DNA of 64,000 nt, from assembly GCF_018446385.1 (NCBI RefSeq), contig NC_055992.1, forward strand, positions 57,240,799 to 57,304,798, written 5' to 3'. A program made the translations under genes and the position numbers. The notes beneath the pieces are model-generated. The model searched no databases, was not told where the DNA came from, and worked only from the letters and a program-made list of their open reading frames with translations. The stretch comes from Zingiber officinale. Lineage: Eukaryota; Streptophyta; Magnoliopsida; Zingiberales; Zingiberaceae. Positions 1 to 11,643 of this stretch are shown piece after piece. Each line of letters starts with the position of its first letter. Position 1 is the stretch's first letter.

Positions 1-175
1 ATGACTAATGCGGAAAAACTGGATTGATGAAAATCTTACTAAACTGATTTCTATCAAATCTAAACTTAACATTCTAGGTGTACCTAAGGGTTGTACACCT
101 GTTAGGGAAGACAATCTATGCCTCTCAGATGACCTGCTAGCTGTAATCAGGCATTTCAATCGATCCCTAGATTGA

Positions 176-476
176 TTGGGCTGTCGGATCGATCCAGCTG
201 ATACTGGCACGGAAGAAAACTCTGGATCGGTCGATCGACCGATCCATAGGCCGCCATGCGTGGTGGATCGGTCTCCGACCGATCGAGTACACCGATCGGC
301 AGACCGATCGGCTCACCGATCGGCAGACCGATCGCAAGCTTTAGTAACCTCTCGCGAAGGCCAACTTTACATTGGCGGATCGGTCGGTGGCCGATCCGAT
401 GCGATACCAACCTTGTTTGCATCCGGATCGGTCGGTGGCCGATCCGATGAGACTCGATCGGTCAGACCGATCGAGT
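176..476. repeat. Hairpin cluster in A 3' LTR
   Basis: About seven short inverted repeats centred on GATCGG/CCGATC words. Clear examples are arms TGGATCGGTC and GACCGATCCA at 223-246 with loop GATC, and 12-base arms at 452-476 with a one-base centre. Outer pairs are usually C:G where the partner LTR has T:A. Translating the block gives DRSVDRP-like strings in several frames; these are artefacts of the repeat, not proteins. Confidence 0.85.
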
Positions 477-2149
477 TCGATTCACTCTGGAACTCTGATT
501 TCAGCACTTTGGCGTGCCAAAATACCACATAACAACTATCCAATGCATGATAAACTATTCTAATAACATGTAGTAACAATTCTAAACTTAAGCTAAAGCA
601 AGGTTCATCAACTCATAACCTTTAACTACTAGAAATGCATAAAAAGCAAAGTATAAGAAAATGTCTTAAGGAAGAACTAGTTTCTAATTTGCTAAACTCT
701 CCAAGGTCTTTTATTCCAGTTCCTGCCACACACACTATCCTTTGCATTGTCCTCCAGCTCCCTCTGCTAGTCCATCTTTCCCTTACCTTTATCTGCAGTA
801 TAAGGAAAAATAGTATCTGTAAGCTTAAAACTTAGTAAGAAACCATCTACCTCACAAAAACATGCAACGATGCAAATATGATTTCAAATCATGCTATTTG
901 AAACATATGCTGGATATACTGAATAAACTAGCATGGCATGGCATATAAGCATACAATCATGGCATATCTAAACCTGAACATAAAAACATGTATAACAACT
1001 GCACATAAAGTTATCATACATATTCACAGGAAAAACTAAACTGGAGCATGATACTGAACTGAAACTGAACTGCGCTAAAAATGATCTTAAACTATAATCA
1101 CTGGATTAGATTAAGAGTTTGAAAGCTAATATCATAATAAGTGAAAATAGTAATCATGCTGTTTGGGCCCGGCAACTGTACTTGCTGTGCGCGCATCCCT
1201 AACTAGACCCGGGTTTGCAAGTCCCGAATTTAGTAGGGTTAACTAGGTTATCTAAACATTGGGACGACCGTGGGAGTCCAACCCAATGGATATCTGATCC
1301 AGTACAGTGCCACTGAAAATAAAATACTAAATATAGCTAACTGTTTTAACTTGCTGTTTCTAGGTTATCTGAACCTAGAGCTAGGTTATCTGAACCTAGA
1401 GGCGACTGTGGGAGCCCACCCATTGGACCGTAGTCCCATAAACTGAACTAAACTAATGCGCTGTTTTAAATGCTCCTAATGCATTTAACTGAGCTATTAA
1501 ACATAACTGAGGTGGTATTTAGCTATACTAACATTTTACCGAACACTTGGTGTGCTCCAACTCTCTCCTCTAATAGGGAGATCACCTCTAGGCACCCGAC
1601 AACGTCTAGAATCTCCAACTAAAGGAGACCAACGTGTCCGGCCCGTCTAGAGGTGCTCAACTAGATCCCTAATTCCTCGAGGAGGGTTTAAACACACCCT
1701 ATGTGCCAAAAAAAACCTGCATATAGCTAAAACTAATGCGTAGGAAATCAAACGGAGCTATTATACTGCAGGTGAGGGGTTTCTTACCTCCTAATCGTAA
1801 TTTCTTACGATTCAAATCGCTGGTTTTCCGATAGAAACGATCCTCTCGACGATCCACTAGCGTCTTCACGTTCCTCTCGCGGAGAAGAACCTTTTTCGTG
1901 TTGGAGTCGTCGCCGGAAGAAGTTCCCTTGGCCCTTGGGGCTTGGTGTGCCGTGAGAAGGAGGAGAGAGGCGGCGGTGAGGGTTTGAGAGGAGAAGGTGG
2001 CGTGAGGTTTTGTGAGGAGAGGGCTGCCGAACCAAATTAAACCAAACCCAACTTAAGTTCTTAATTTATATTAAGTGGATTATTAAACCCAACTCTAATA
2101 TAAATGTAATTGGTTCCTCTTTCTTCCAGCACGGCCCTGTTGGGTTCAA

Positions 2150-2215
2150 CCGGTTACTAACATTATCCCGAAACCATAGGTCTCGGGTTCGATTCCCGCC
2201 TAAGCTATTTTGCGG
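2150..2215 (-). other. tRNA T-arm-like sequence in A LTR
   Basis: The plus strand reads CTCGGGTTCGATTCCCGCC at about 2183-2201, which has a tRNA T-arm and B-box form (GGTTCGATTCC). The same sequence is in the other LTR near 9396-9414. It is antisense to the element, near the LTR 5' end. No complete tRNA cloverleaf was found around it, so this is a B-box-like patch and not a tRNA gene. Confidence 0.4.
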
Positions 2216-2329
2216 TTCTAATTATTTTTGTTGCTTCCGCTACGCGGAAAATTCCGGAAAAATATCTAAAAATTCCAGAAAAATCATAGAATAATTCTAA
2301 AATAGTTTTGAGAATTTTCGTTACAATCC

Positions 2330-2826
2330 CCATACCTTATAAAAGTTTGTCCTCGAACTTAGAACAATTGTAGATACTGGCTTCTGCCTCCCAAGTTGCC
2401 TCTTCTGTGGTGTGTGCCAAATGACTTTGACTAATGGTACTTCCTTATTCCGCAATTTCTTAACGCTCGGTCTATTATCCGAATAGGCCGACTATCATAA
2501 TTGAGGTCTTCGCGAGACTGAGGCTCAATCACACAGGGTCGTGGATATGCTTCTTAACATGGAGACATGAAATACGTTGTGGACCGCTATTTTCTGGGTA
2601 GCTCTAGCTCATATGCTACCTTGCCCACTCTTCGCTAATAAGGTATGGTCCCACATATATGGGACTAAGCTTGCCCTTCTTCCCAAAACGCATCACTCCC
2701 TTCATGGGAGCTACTCGAGGAACACGGTATCCCCAACGAGAACTCTAAGGGTCTGCGCCGTATAGCTCTGAGCTGGCTCTATCCTCTGGCGGATCTGTTA
2801 TACTGCTGTGGTATCTGCGACTAGAT
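2330..2826 (-). pseudogene. Element A integrase C-terminus and chromodomain remnant
   Basis: Downstream of the stop that closes the integrase frame at 2827, minus-strand translations in shifting frames still resemble the end of a chromovirus polyprotein: a stretch reading like REDLNYDSRPIRIIDRALR, then VIWHTP-like and EATWEAE-like residues over roughly 2390-2480. Those patterns are typical of the strand and helix of the integrase-linked chromodomain, which targets integration to chromatin. Several frameshifts are needed to read it. The family assignment is from remembered motifs, with moderate certainty. Confidence 0.6.
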
Positions 2827-5511
2827 CTATCTGAGCTCCTTCTGTTCACCACTCTCATACCAGCAGATTGGAGATCTACACCTCCGCCCATAGAGAGCCT
2901 CGTAAGGTGTCATGCCGATAGTGGCCTGATAGTTGTTGTTGTATGCAAATTCTGCTAGACTCAGATATTTGTACCAACTTCCTTTGAAATCTAGGGCACA
3001 TGCTCGGAGCATATCTTCGAGTACCTGATTTACTCGCTCTGTCTGACCATCTGTCTGAGGATGGAATGTTGTGCTGAACTTTAACTTCGTGCCCAATGCT
3101 GACTGTACACACTCCCAGAAGTGTGATGTAAATTTGATGTCTCTGTCTGAAATGATGGTTCGTGGGACTCCATGTAGTCTGACGATCTCCTGGAGATACA
3201 ACTGAGCTAGCTTCTCCATGGAGTAGGATATCTTGATAGCTAAAAAGTGGGCTGATTTAGTCAACCTGTCGACTATTACCCAAATGGCATCAAAACCATT
3301 CGTGGTTCTGGGTAGTCCCACTATGAAATCCATGGAGATATCCTCCCACTTCCATTCTGGAATCTGTATAGGCTGCAGAACTCCTCCTGGTCGCTGATGT
3401 TCTGCCTTGACCCTCTGACAGGTGAGGCAGATGCTAACATATCTGGCGATGTCTCGCTTCATCCCGGACCACCAAAAACGGTTCTTTAGGTCTTGATTCA
3501 TTTTGGTGGAACCTGGATGCATCGCATAAGGAGTCCTGTGAGCCTCATCTAAAATCTGTCTCCGTAGCTCCTCCTGATCTGGAACACAGAGTCTGTCACC
3601 AAAATACAACACCCCGCTATCGGACACTCTGAATTCTCTACTCTCTGTTTCTGCTAGCCCTTGCTTGATTTTCTGAATTTCAGGGTCCTGTTCCTGAGCT
3701 GACTGAATATCACCAAGCAAGGTAGACTCTAAGGTCATAGTAGAGAGTTGTCCCACGATGAACTCGAGACCGAAATCTACGATCTCCTTCTGTAGGGGCG
3801 GTGACATGGCTGTAAGAGATAATAAGGTAGCACTGGATTTTCTGCTAAGTGCATCTGTTACCTTATTGGCTTTCCCTGGATGGTAGAGGATGTCTATATC
3901 ATAGTCTTTGACCAGCTCTAACCATCTGCGCTGTCGTATATTCAGATCCTTCTGAGTGAAGAAGTACTTCAGACTCTGATGATCTGTATACACTCTGCAC
4001 TGAGCTCCATATAGGTAATGTCTCCAAATTTTGAGAGCGAACACTACTGCTGCCAGCCCAAGGTCATGAGTAGGGTAATTCTTCTCATAATCCTTGAGTT
4101 GTCTGGAGGCATAGGCGATCACCTTGCCATTTTGCATCAGTACTGCTCCTAGTCCCAACTTAGAGGCATCACTATAGATGTCAAAGCTGCTGGTGTTGTC
4201 TGGTAGAGCCAAAATGGGAGCACTGGTCAATCTCCTTTTTAGCTCGCTGAAGCTGTTCTCACAGTCCTCTGTCCACTAAAATTTCCTATTCTTCCTGGTA
4301 AGAGCTGTCAGTGGGGAGGCTATCCTGGAGAAGTCCTTTACAAACTTCCTGTAATATCCTGCTAATCCCAGAAAGCTCCTGATCTCGCTGGCGTTCTTAG
4401 GTCTCTTCCAGTTACTTACTGCTTCTATCTTACTGGGATCTACCATAATACCATCCTTTGAGATGATGTGACCCAGGAAGGACACCTGATCTAGCCAAAA
4501 TTCACATTTCGTGAACTTGGCGTATAGCTGGTTCTGCTGAAGGGTCTGCAATACTAGTTTCAGGTGCTCTGAGTGTTCTTCCTGAGTTCCTGAGTAGATA
4601 AGAATGTCATCGATAAACACAATAACAAACTTATCTAAATACTCCCTGAATACTCTGTTCATGAGATCCATGAATGTAGCTGGAGCATTTGTCACGCCAA
4701 AAGGCATGACTACGAACTCATAATGTCCGTATCTGGTCCTGAATGCTGTCTTCGGTATATCACCCTCCTTGACCCTGACTTGGTGATATCCTGATCTGAG
4801 GTCAATCTTAGAGAACACTGCTGCTCCCTTTAACTGGTCGAACAGGTCATCTATTCTGGGAAGAGGATACATGTTCTTGATCGTGACCTGATTCAGTGCT
4901 CTGTAGTCTATGCATAGCCGCATGCTTCCATCCTTCTTCTTCACGAACAGTACGGGCGCTCCCCATGGTGAGTGACTAGGGCGTATGAAACCCTTGTCAA
5001 GCAGCTCCTGTAGTTGCTCATGAAGTTCCTTCAGTTCTGCTGGAGCCATGCGGTAGGGCGCCTTGGAAATAGGATTGGTGCCGGGGAAAAGCTCTATCTC
5101 AAATTCAATCTCCCTGACTGGTGCTAGGCCTGGTAACTCTTCAGGGAAGACTGCTGGGTAGTCACATACAACTCGGACCTCCGCTAGCTGTTGGTCCTTG
5201 TCTTGGCTGGTATTGACTACATGTGCTAGGTACCCCGTACATCCCGAATCCATCAACTTCTGTGCCTTCATTGCTGAGAGAAATTTTCTGGCTTTTCTCT
5301 TTGGTTCTCCAAGGTATTCAAACTATATTTCTGCTTCGGGTTGGAATACGACTTTCTGTTTACGGCACTCTATGGAAGCACCGTATCTGATCAGAAAGTT
5401 CATTCCAAGGATGACGTCATAGTCAGTCATTTCTAGCACTATCATATCACAAAAGAGCTCTCTGTCTGCTATAATGACCGGCACTGCTCTGAGCCAGTGC
5501 GTGGATGTCAT
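2827..5511 (-). pseudogene. Element A pol: protease end, RT, RNase H, integrase
   Basis: One minus-strand frame runs from 5511 to 2827 with only two internal stops, at 5323-5325 and 4276-4278. It holds a protease tail (VILGMNFL), reverse transcriptase with [25 protein letters not shown] and the catalytic FIDDILIYS (near 4610), RNase H with DIYSDASKLGLGAVL and YTDHQSLKYF, then integrase with an HHCC zinc region (about 3420-3540) and a DDE core (MDFIVGLP, IISDRDIKF, FHPQTDGQTERVNQ). The order RT-RNase H-IN identifies Ty3/gypsy. The frame ends after CRSPICWYESGEQKELR, where related elements normally continue into the chromodomain. The two stops make a full polyprotein impossible from this copy. 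Confidence 0.92.
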
Positions 5512-5558
5512 GATCTCTCCTGAGGGTAGTGCCGTCAGAAACTGACAACTGAGTATTT

Positions 5559-6731
5559 CTAATTTTCGGAGAACATCCTGGCTATATATGAATGGGTTGC
5601 CCCAGTATCAAATAGAACAGTAGCACTATACTGAAAAATGCTAATCTGACCTGTGACAACTGTCGAGGCATTGGCTACGTCCTCTCTGGTGAGTGAGTAG
5701 ATCCTCGCATTCGCCATAGCTGGAGGGGCTTCTAATCTGCCCTGGCTGATATGTGGACCCTCTAGAGCGGCCTGCATCTGATATAACTGAGCTGGCTGGC
5801 CTGCGTACTGAATCTGCTGTGGCTGAGGAAGACCGGTCTTGTTCGGGCACTGCTTGGCCATGTGCCCTTCTTGTCCACATTCAAAGCATCCTCGTGTGCC
5901 CTTGCGACAAACCCCTGGGTGGAATTTCCCACAAGTGGCACACTTTGGATAACTGGGTCGCTTGCTAGATGGTCCTCCTTTTGAGTCACTCCCTGATTTG
6001 CGCTTGTTGTTGGAGTTCCCTTTCCAGTTGGAGCTGTGGCCTTGCTGTTTTTGAGTGTGAGAGTTTCCTTGGCCTTTGGACTCTGAGGGGACTTGCTTCT
6101 GCTGCTTTATGCTGTTCTGGTAATGCTCCGTGGTCAAGGCACTGCTCACTAGCTCCTCTGTGGTTTGTGGCCTATGTATGCCACCAGCCACGTTCACTGC
6201 TATCTCTGGCCTCAGCATCTTGAGCATCAACCGGATTCGTTCCTTCTCTGTGCTGACTAGCTCTGGGCACAGACGAGCCAACCTGTTGAATTTCTTCACG
6301 GCTTCCTCAACTGAAAGGTTACCCTGACGAAACTCAGTGAACTCGTCGTAGTGGCGGTTCGTAACCCGTATGTGGAAGAATTCCTCGAAGAATTCCTTCT
6401 CGAAGTCAGCCCATGTCATCTGGTTCACTGGGCGCTTCGTTCTGATTCTTTCCCACCACATGCGTGCGTCTCCTGTCAGGCAGAAGGAGGCACACTTCAC
6501 CTTCTCATGTTCTGGCCAGTCCAGAAGCTCCATCGTGCTCTCCAGTGTTTTGAACCAGGCTTGTGCATCCCATGGTTCACTAGTGCCTGAGAAGCTCTCT
6601 GGCTTGACCCGCTGCCACTGGATCAGATAGGCTTCCTTTCTTGGCTCAGCTGCTGGGGCTGCTGGTGCTGGTGCTGGTGCTGGTGCTGTAGGCTGAGCTG
6701 GTGGAACCTCTAAGACTACCGGAGTCGTCAA
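5559..6731 (-). pseudogene. Element A gag with zinc knuckle and start of protease
   Basis: A 390-codon minus-strand frame. The first half contains the plant retrotransposon gag fold (WDAQAWFKTLESTMELLDW, CASFCLTGDARMWWERI, FEKEFFEEFF). A CX2CX4HX4C zinc knuckle follows (CFECGQEGHMAKQC, near 5840-5890), then the aspartic protease active site LFDTGATHSYI close to the end (about 5575-5610). The frame is lost just after the protease site and continues in another frame from 5511. The N-terminus is in yet another frame (6736-6856). Gag forms the virus-like particle and protease would process it; this copy cannot make the fused product. Confidence 0.88.
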
Positions 6732-6735
6732 ATTC

Positions 6736-6856
6736 GGTCTAGCTGCTGCTGTAACTGAGCCACTAATGCTGTAAGGTCAGGAGGAGGCACTGAACTGCCT
6801 GCCTCTTGCTGGGGCTCAGTAGCTAGTGCCCTTCTAGCTGGGCGTCCTCGTGCCAT
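6736..6856 (-). pseudogene. Element A gag N-terminal segment
   Basis: An ATG at 6856-6854 opens a frame that begins MARGRPARRALATEPQQ and continues through a P-rich stretch to QLQQQLDRI before a stop near 6736. The following gag frame starts within a few bases in a different register, so a small indel separates them. The start was chosen because it is the only ATG with a recognisable Tekay-type gag N-terminus and lies at a normal distance from the primer-binding site. Confidence 0.75.
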
Positions 6857-7067
6857 TTCTAACGACATAGAGAACATAACATAACTAAGGTAATTGCAGT
6901 TATATAACTACTGATATCATGTTAAAAGACTAGCACAGACTAACAGGCAATAGACATATAAACATGAACTGTAACTAGAAAGCAAGAAACAATAAAGAGA
7001 GTAGAGGTATCCTTACTTGGAAGCTGCAGGTACAATGCTGATGTGTGTGTAGGAAGTATGGAACACT

Positions 7068-7079
7068 GCTCTGATACCA
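7068..7079 (-). promoter_or_regulatory. Element A primer-binding site (tRNA-iMet)
   Basis: The plus strand reads GCTCTGATACCA, the 3' end of initiator methionine tRNA. The minus strand is therefore its complement, TGGTATCAGAGC, three bases from the LTR end at 7083. This is where minus-strand DNA synthesis would be primed. Confidence 0.93.
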
Positions 7080-7082
7080 CTC

Positions 7083-9537
7083 TGTAACGACCCGCCTTCT
7101 ACTACTAGGCTGTAAGGCCGATCGCTACGGTTATGCTGTGCTAAATGACTAATGCGGAAAAACTGGATTGATGAAAATCTTACTAAACTGATTTCTATCA
7201 AATCTAAACTTAACATTCTAGGTGTACCTAAGGGTTGTACACCTGTTAGGGAAGACAATCTATGCCTCTCAGATGACCTGCTAGCTGTAATCAGGCATTT
7301 CAATCGATCCCTAGATCGATTGGGCTGTCGGATCGATCCCGTGATCGACCCAGCTGATACTGGCACGGAAGAAAACTCTCTGGATCGGTCGGCTGACCGA
7401 TCCATAGGCTGTCGCTTCTGTACGTGGCTGGATCGGTCTACCGACCGATCCAGAAGTGCACTGATCGGTCGGCTGACCGATCCAGTGGCTCACTGATCGG
7501 TCGGCAGACCGATCAGCAAGCTTTGGTAACCTCTGTTCGCGAAGGCCAACTTTCTGTTCGCGACTGGATCGGTCGGCTGACCGATCCAGTGGCAGATACC
7601 AACCTTCTGTTTGCATCTGGATCGGTCGGCTGACCGATCCAGTGGCACAGCACAGACTCTGATCGGTCTGTAGACCGATCAGAGTTCTGATTTCGCTCCT
7701 GGAACTCTGATTTCAGCACTTTGGCGTGCCAAAATACCACATAACAACTATCCAATGCATGATAAACTATTCTAATAACATGTAGTAACAATTCTAAACT
7801 TAAGCTAAAGCAAGGTTCATCAACTCATAACCTTTAACTACTAGAAATGCATAAAAAGCAAAGTATAAGAAAATGTCTTAAGGAAGAACTAGTTTCTAAT
7901 TTGCTAAACTCTCCAAGGTCTTTTATTCCAGTTCCTGCCACACACACTATCCTTTGCATTGTCCTCCAGCTCCCTCTGCTAGTCCATTTTTCCCTTACCT
8001 TTATCTGCAGTATAAGGAAAAATAGTGTCTGTAAGCTTAAAGCTTAGTAAGAAATCATCTACCTCACAAAAACATGCAACGATGCAAATATGATTTTAAA
8101 TCATGTTGTTTAAAACATATGCTGGATATACTGAATAAACTAGCATGGCATGGCATATAAGCATACAATCATGGCATATCTAAACCTGAACATAAAAACA
8201 TGTATAACAACTGCACATAAAGTTATCATGCATATTCACAGGAAAAACTAAACTGGAGCATGATACTGAACTGAAACTGAACTGCGCTAAAACTGATCTT
8301 AAACTATAATCACTGGATTAGATTAAGAGTTTGAAAGCTAATATCATAATAAGTGAAAATAGTAATCATGCTGTTTGGGCCCAACTTGCTATGCGCGCAT
8401 CCCTAACTAGACCCGGGTTTGCAAGTCCCGAATTTAGTAGGGTTAACTAGGTTATCTAAACCTAGGGACGACTGTGGGAGTCCAACCCAATGGATATCTG
8501 ATCCAGTACAGTGCCACTGAAAATAAAATACTGAATATAGCTAACTGTTTTAACTTGCTGTTTCTAGGTTATCTGAACCTAGAGCTAGGTTATCTGAACC
8601 TAGAGGCGACTGTGGGAGCCCACCCATTGGACCGTAGTCCCATAAACTGAACTAAACTAATGCGCTGTTTTAAATGCTCCTAATGCATTTAACTGAGATA
8701 TTAAACATAACTGAGGTGGTATTTAGCTATACTAACATTTTACCGAACACTTGGTGTGCTCCAACTCTCTCCTCTAATAGGGAGATCACCTCTAGGCACC
8801 CGACAACGTCTAGAATCTCCAACTAAAGGAGACCAACGTGTCCGGCCCGTCTAGAGGTGCTCAACTAGATCCCTAATTCCTTGAGGAGGGTTTAAACACA
8901 CCCTATGTGCCGAAAAAAACCTGCATATAGCTAAAACTAATGCGTAGGAAATCAAACGGAGCTATTATACTGCAGGTGAGGGGTTTCTTACCTCCTAATC
9001 ATAATTTCTTACGATTCAAATCGCTGGTTTTCCGATGGAAATGATCCTCTCGACGATCCACTAGCGTCTTCACGTTCCTCTCGCGGAGAAGAACCTTTTT
9101 CGTGTTGGAGTCGTCGCCGGAAGAAGTTCCCTTGTCCCTTGGGGCTTGGTGTGCCGTGAGAAGGAGGAGAGGGAGAGGCGGCGGTGAGGGTTTGAGAGGA
9201 GAAGGTGGCGTGAGGTTTTGTGAGGAGAGGGCTGCCGAACCAAATTAAACCAAACCCAACTTAAGTTCTTAATTTATATTAAGTGGATTATTAAACCCAA
9301 CTCTAATATAAATGTAATTGGTTCCTCTTTCTTCCAGCACGGCCCTGCTGGGTTCAACCGGTTACTAACATTATCCCGAAACCATAGGTCTCGGGTTCGA
9401 TTCCCGCCTAAGCTATTTTGCGGTTCTAATTATTTTTGTTGCTTCCGCTACGCGGAAAATTCCGGAAAAATATCTAAAAATTCCAGAAAAATCATAGAAT
9501 AATTCTAAAATAGTTTTGAGAATTTTCGGGCATTACA
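7083..9537 (-). repeat. Element A 5' LTR
   Basis: Starts TGTAA at 7083 and ends TTACA at 9533-9537, 2455 bp. It is nearly identical to 1-2325 outside the hairpin block. It contains an antisense B-box-like patch at about 9396-9414 and a hairpin cluster at 7381-7685, which lies toward the 3' end of the LTR in element orientation. Small open frames inside it (for example 7152-7496 and 7847-8047) are not credible genes. Confidence 0.95.
7381..7685. repeat. Hairpin cluster in A 5' LTR
   Basis: Seven inverted repeats with stems of 8-13 bp and four-base loops, at about 7381-7404, 7428-7453, 7461-7482, 7493-7516, 7563-7590, 7617-7642 and 7656-7685. All share the core GATCGGTC ... GACCGATC; loops read GGCT, TACC, GGCT, GGCA, GGCT, GGCT, TGTA. 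The longest has arms ACTCTGATCGGTC and GACCGATCAGAGT. Spacing is 25-70 bases. Corresponding units in the 3' LTR pair equally well with different outer bases. Confidence 0.92.
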
Positions 9538-11629
9538 CGTTTCTTTTATACTGACTTTATAAATGAACAAAGACCTCAGTTATTATGGAAGTGTGTGCTA
9601 GCTCTTAATCCTAATATAATAACAAGCACATATATTTGATATTTATTTCTTTAATTTATCAATGGGTGAGGTTTAGTTCGATAAATCAATAAGCCCAATA
9701 AGTTGGGAAATTATATCACTTATAGTGTGTGTTATTGGTTATAGAAGGAAATTGTGTCCTAGTAATCTAGATTGAGAATGTCCCCAAGAGGAGCTCATAA
9801 GGATTATCATGTTAAAACCTGCAGGTGGACTTAGTCCGACATGACGATAAGGTTGAGTGGTACTACTCTTGGACTAAGATATTAATTAAATGAGTTGTCA
9901 GTAACTCACTTAATTAGTGGACATTCGACATCTTAAACACAGGGAGACTAACACACTCATAATAAGAAGGAGCCCAAAATGTAATTTGGGAGTGGTGCGG
10001 TAGTTCAATAATAGTTCTCTAGTGGAATAAATTATTATTGATAAAATTAAGTTGTGTGTTCGGGGTGAACACGGGTGCTTAATTTTATCGAGAGACCATA
10101 ATCAATTCCTCCTCTCGGTCCCTATCGTAGCCTCTTATTTATTGAGTACTATACCCACCTTCATACACATGGTGTAGGGGCCGACCAAGCTAGCTTGTGG
10201 ATCAAGCTAGGGCCGGCCAAACCATTGGTTCATGGGTGGCCGGCCCTAACTTGAACCCAAGCTTAGGTGGTCGGCCATATTTAATTAAAAAAGAATTTTA
10301 ATTTTAAATTTTTCTTATGTGAAAGATATAATTTATTGGAGAGATTAAAAATTAAAATATCTCTTTTATAAGGTTCTACAAAAGATTAAAGAAAGATATT
10401 AAATCTCTTTCCTTATTTGTAGATTGGAAAGATATTTTATTTTTTCTCTCTGTAAATTATTCACATGTTGAAAATTAAAATTATAGAAATTTCTTTTTAT
10501 CAACCATGAAGGGATTTTAAAGGGAAATTTTATTTTTTAAAATTTCCGAAGATAAATAAGGAATTTTTAATTGTTGATTGAAAATTACCTTATTTGCTCT
10601 CCATGAGGTGGCCGACCATGACATGAAGGTTTAGGAAATTTTGTTTAATTTTTCTTAATTAATTCATGTCAAGGAAAGTTAAGGAAATTTTATTATAATT
10701 AAATTTTCTTATTTGCCAAAGCTAAGGATTATAAAAAGGGGGTTTTGGGAGCCTTCAAGGTGAACAACCTCTATTATTTTCTCCCTCTTTTCTTCCTTGG
10801 TGTGGCCGGCCTCCTTCCTTTCTCTTCTCTCCATCTTGTGGCCGAACCTCTCTTCCTCCTTGGAGATCAAGTGGTGGCCGGATTTTAGCTTGGAGAAGAA
10901 GGAGAGAAAGCTTACATTCCTTGGAGCTTGATTGGTGGAAAAAGATCTTCATCTTTTGGAAGCATAGTGCTTGGCCGAAACTTGAAGAAAGGAGAAGAAG
11001 GTGCTTTGGTGGTTTCTCATCTCGGAAGATCGTTGCCCACACAACGTCTGAGGTTAGAAGAGGAATACGGTAGAAGACCTAGAGGTTTTTGCTTGCAAAA
11101 GAAAAGGTATACTAATATTTAATTTCCGCATCATACTAGTTTTATCTTAATGTAAAAATACCAAATACAAGAGGCATGCGATTCTAGTATTTCGAATTTG
11201 TTTTCGATGTTATGTTTTTTTGTTTTTTCTTTTCCTTATGATTTGATTGTTCTTTTTGGTTGACCTAAAGTTATTTAAGGAAATTAAATATTAACTTTCC
11301 TTAAAAGGCTTTGTCTAGGCGGTGGTGGTTGTTCCCATATCCAAGAAGGCCATGTGCCTCGCCATGCAGTCCTGGAAGCCAATTTTGGAAACTAATATTT
11401 AATGAAATTAATAACTTAGGTGATTTGGATCGAACGTGTTAAGTTCCGCAGGAGATCCGAGTCTAAACCTAAAAGAACAAATAGATTAAACTTTGGATCA
11501 AACGTGTTAAGTTCCGTAGGCGCTCCAAGTTTAATTTAAAAGCACACATGGTAGCTAGGAAAAGGTTCAAACCTTTGTATAAAATTTTTGTACATTGGAA
11601 CCATTAGGTTTTCCGAGTAGCAACCAACA
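9538..11629 (+). repeat. Element B left LTR (5' part removed by A insertion)
   Basis: Matches 16580-18675 closely and ends ACCAACA at 11629. Contains a TATA box (TATAAAAA, 10730-10737) and, before it at about 10177-10285, a set of GGCCGGCC/GGCCGACC inverted repeats around AAGCTAGCTTG. Downstream of the TATA the transcript would begin with a CT-rich stretch. The minus-strand frame at 10755-11042 and plus frame 10928-11122 recur in the other LTR and look like chance frames. Confidence 0.9.
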
Positions 11630-11630
11630 A

Positions 11631-11643
11631 TCGGTATCAGAGC
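11631..11643 (+). promoter_or_regulatory. Element B primer-binding site
   Basis: TCGGTATCAGAGC directly after the LTR end matches the complement of initiator Met tRNA (TGGTATCAGAGC) except at its start. Its position next to the LTR supports the boundary. Confidence 0.8.

Larger units (their letters stand above)
1..2325 (-). repeat. Element A 3' LTR (truncated by window start)
   Basis: Aligns base for base with 7145-9537 and ends in TTACA at 2321-2325. The full length would be about 2387 bp. Most of it differs from the partner LTR at only scattered positions, but 176-476 is strongly different (see hairpin entry). Its end near 2325 is followed on the plus strand by ATCCCC, a short polypurine tract read on the minus strand. 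Confidence 0.92.
1..9537 (-). mobile_element. Element A: Ty3/gypsy chromovirus (Tekay-like), minus strand
   Basis: Near-complete LTR retrotransposon read on the minus strand. The 3' LTR lies at 1-2325 (its first 62 bases are outside the window) and the 5' LTR at 7083-9537. The LTRs start TGTAA and end TTACA, and a primer-binding site matching initiator Met tRNA is next to the 5' LTR. The order gag, protease, RT, RNase H, integrase, chromodomain-like tail is that of plant chromoviruses, and the gag start (MARGRPARR) is of the kind I associate with Tekay/Del. Coding is broken by two frameshifts and two in-frame stops, so this copy is probably dead. It lies inside the left LTR of element B: the sequence just right of 9537 continues B's LTR. 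Confidence 0.93.

Noticed and set aside
156..579. Several overlapping open frames rich in DRS/DRP and RPI residues in A's LTR
   Set aside because: They arise from the hairpin repeats, occur on both strands, and have no start context or family match.
2150..2215. tRNA gene
   Set aside because: Only a T-arm-like patch is present; no acceptor stem or anticodon arm could be drawn.
7381..7685. Possible CRISPR-like array
   Set aside because: Regularly spaced palindromes, but spacers are not uniform, the units are inverted repeats in a plant LTR, and no cas genes exist.
10928..11122. Small frame repeated at 17977-18171
   Set aside because: It is the same stretch of B's two LTRs; downstream of a TATA but without any recognisable protein, so treated as chance.
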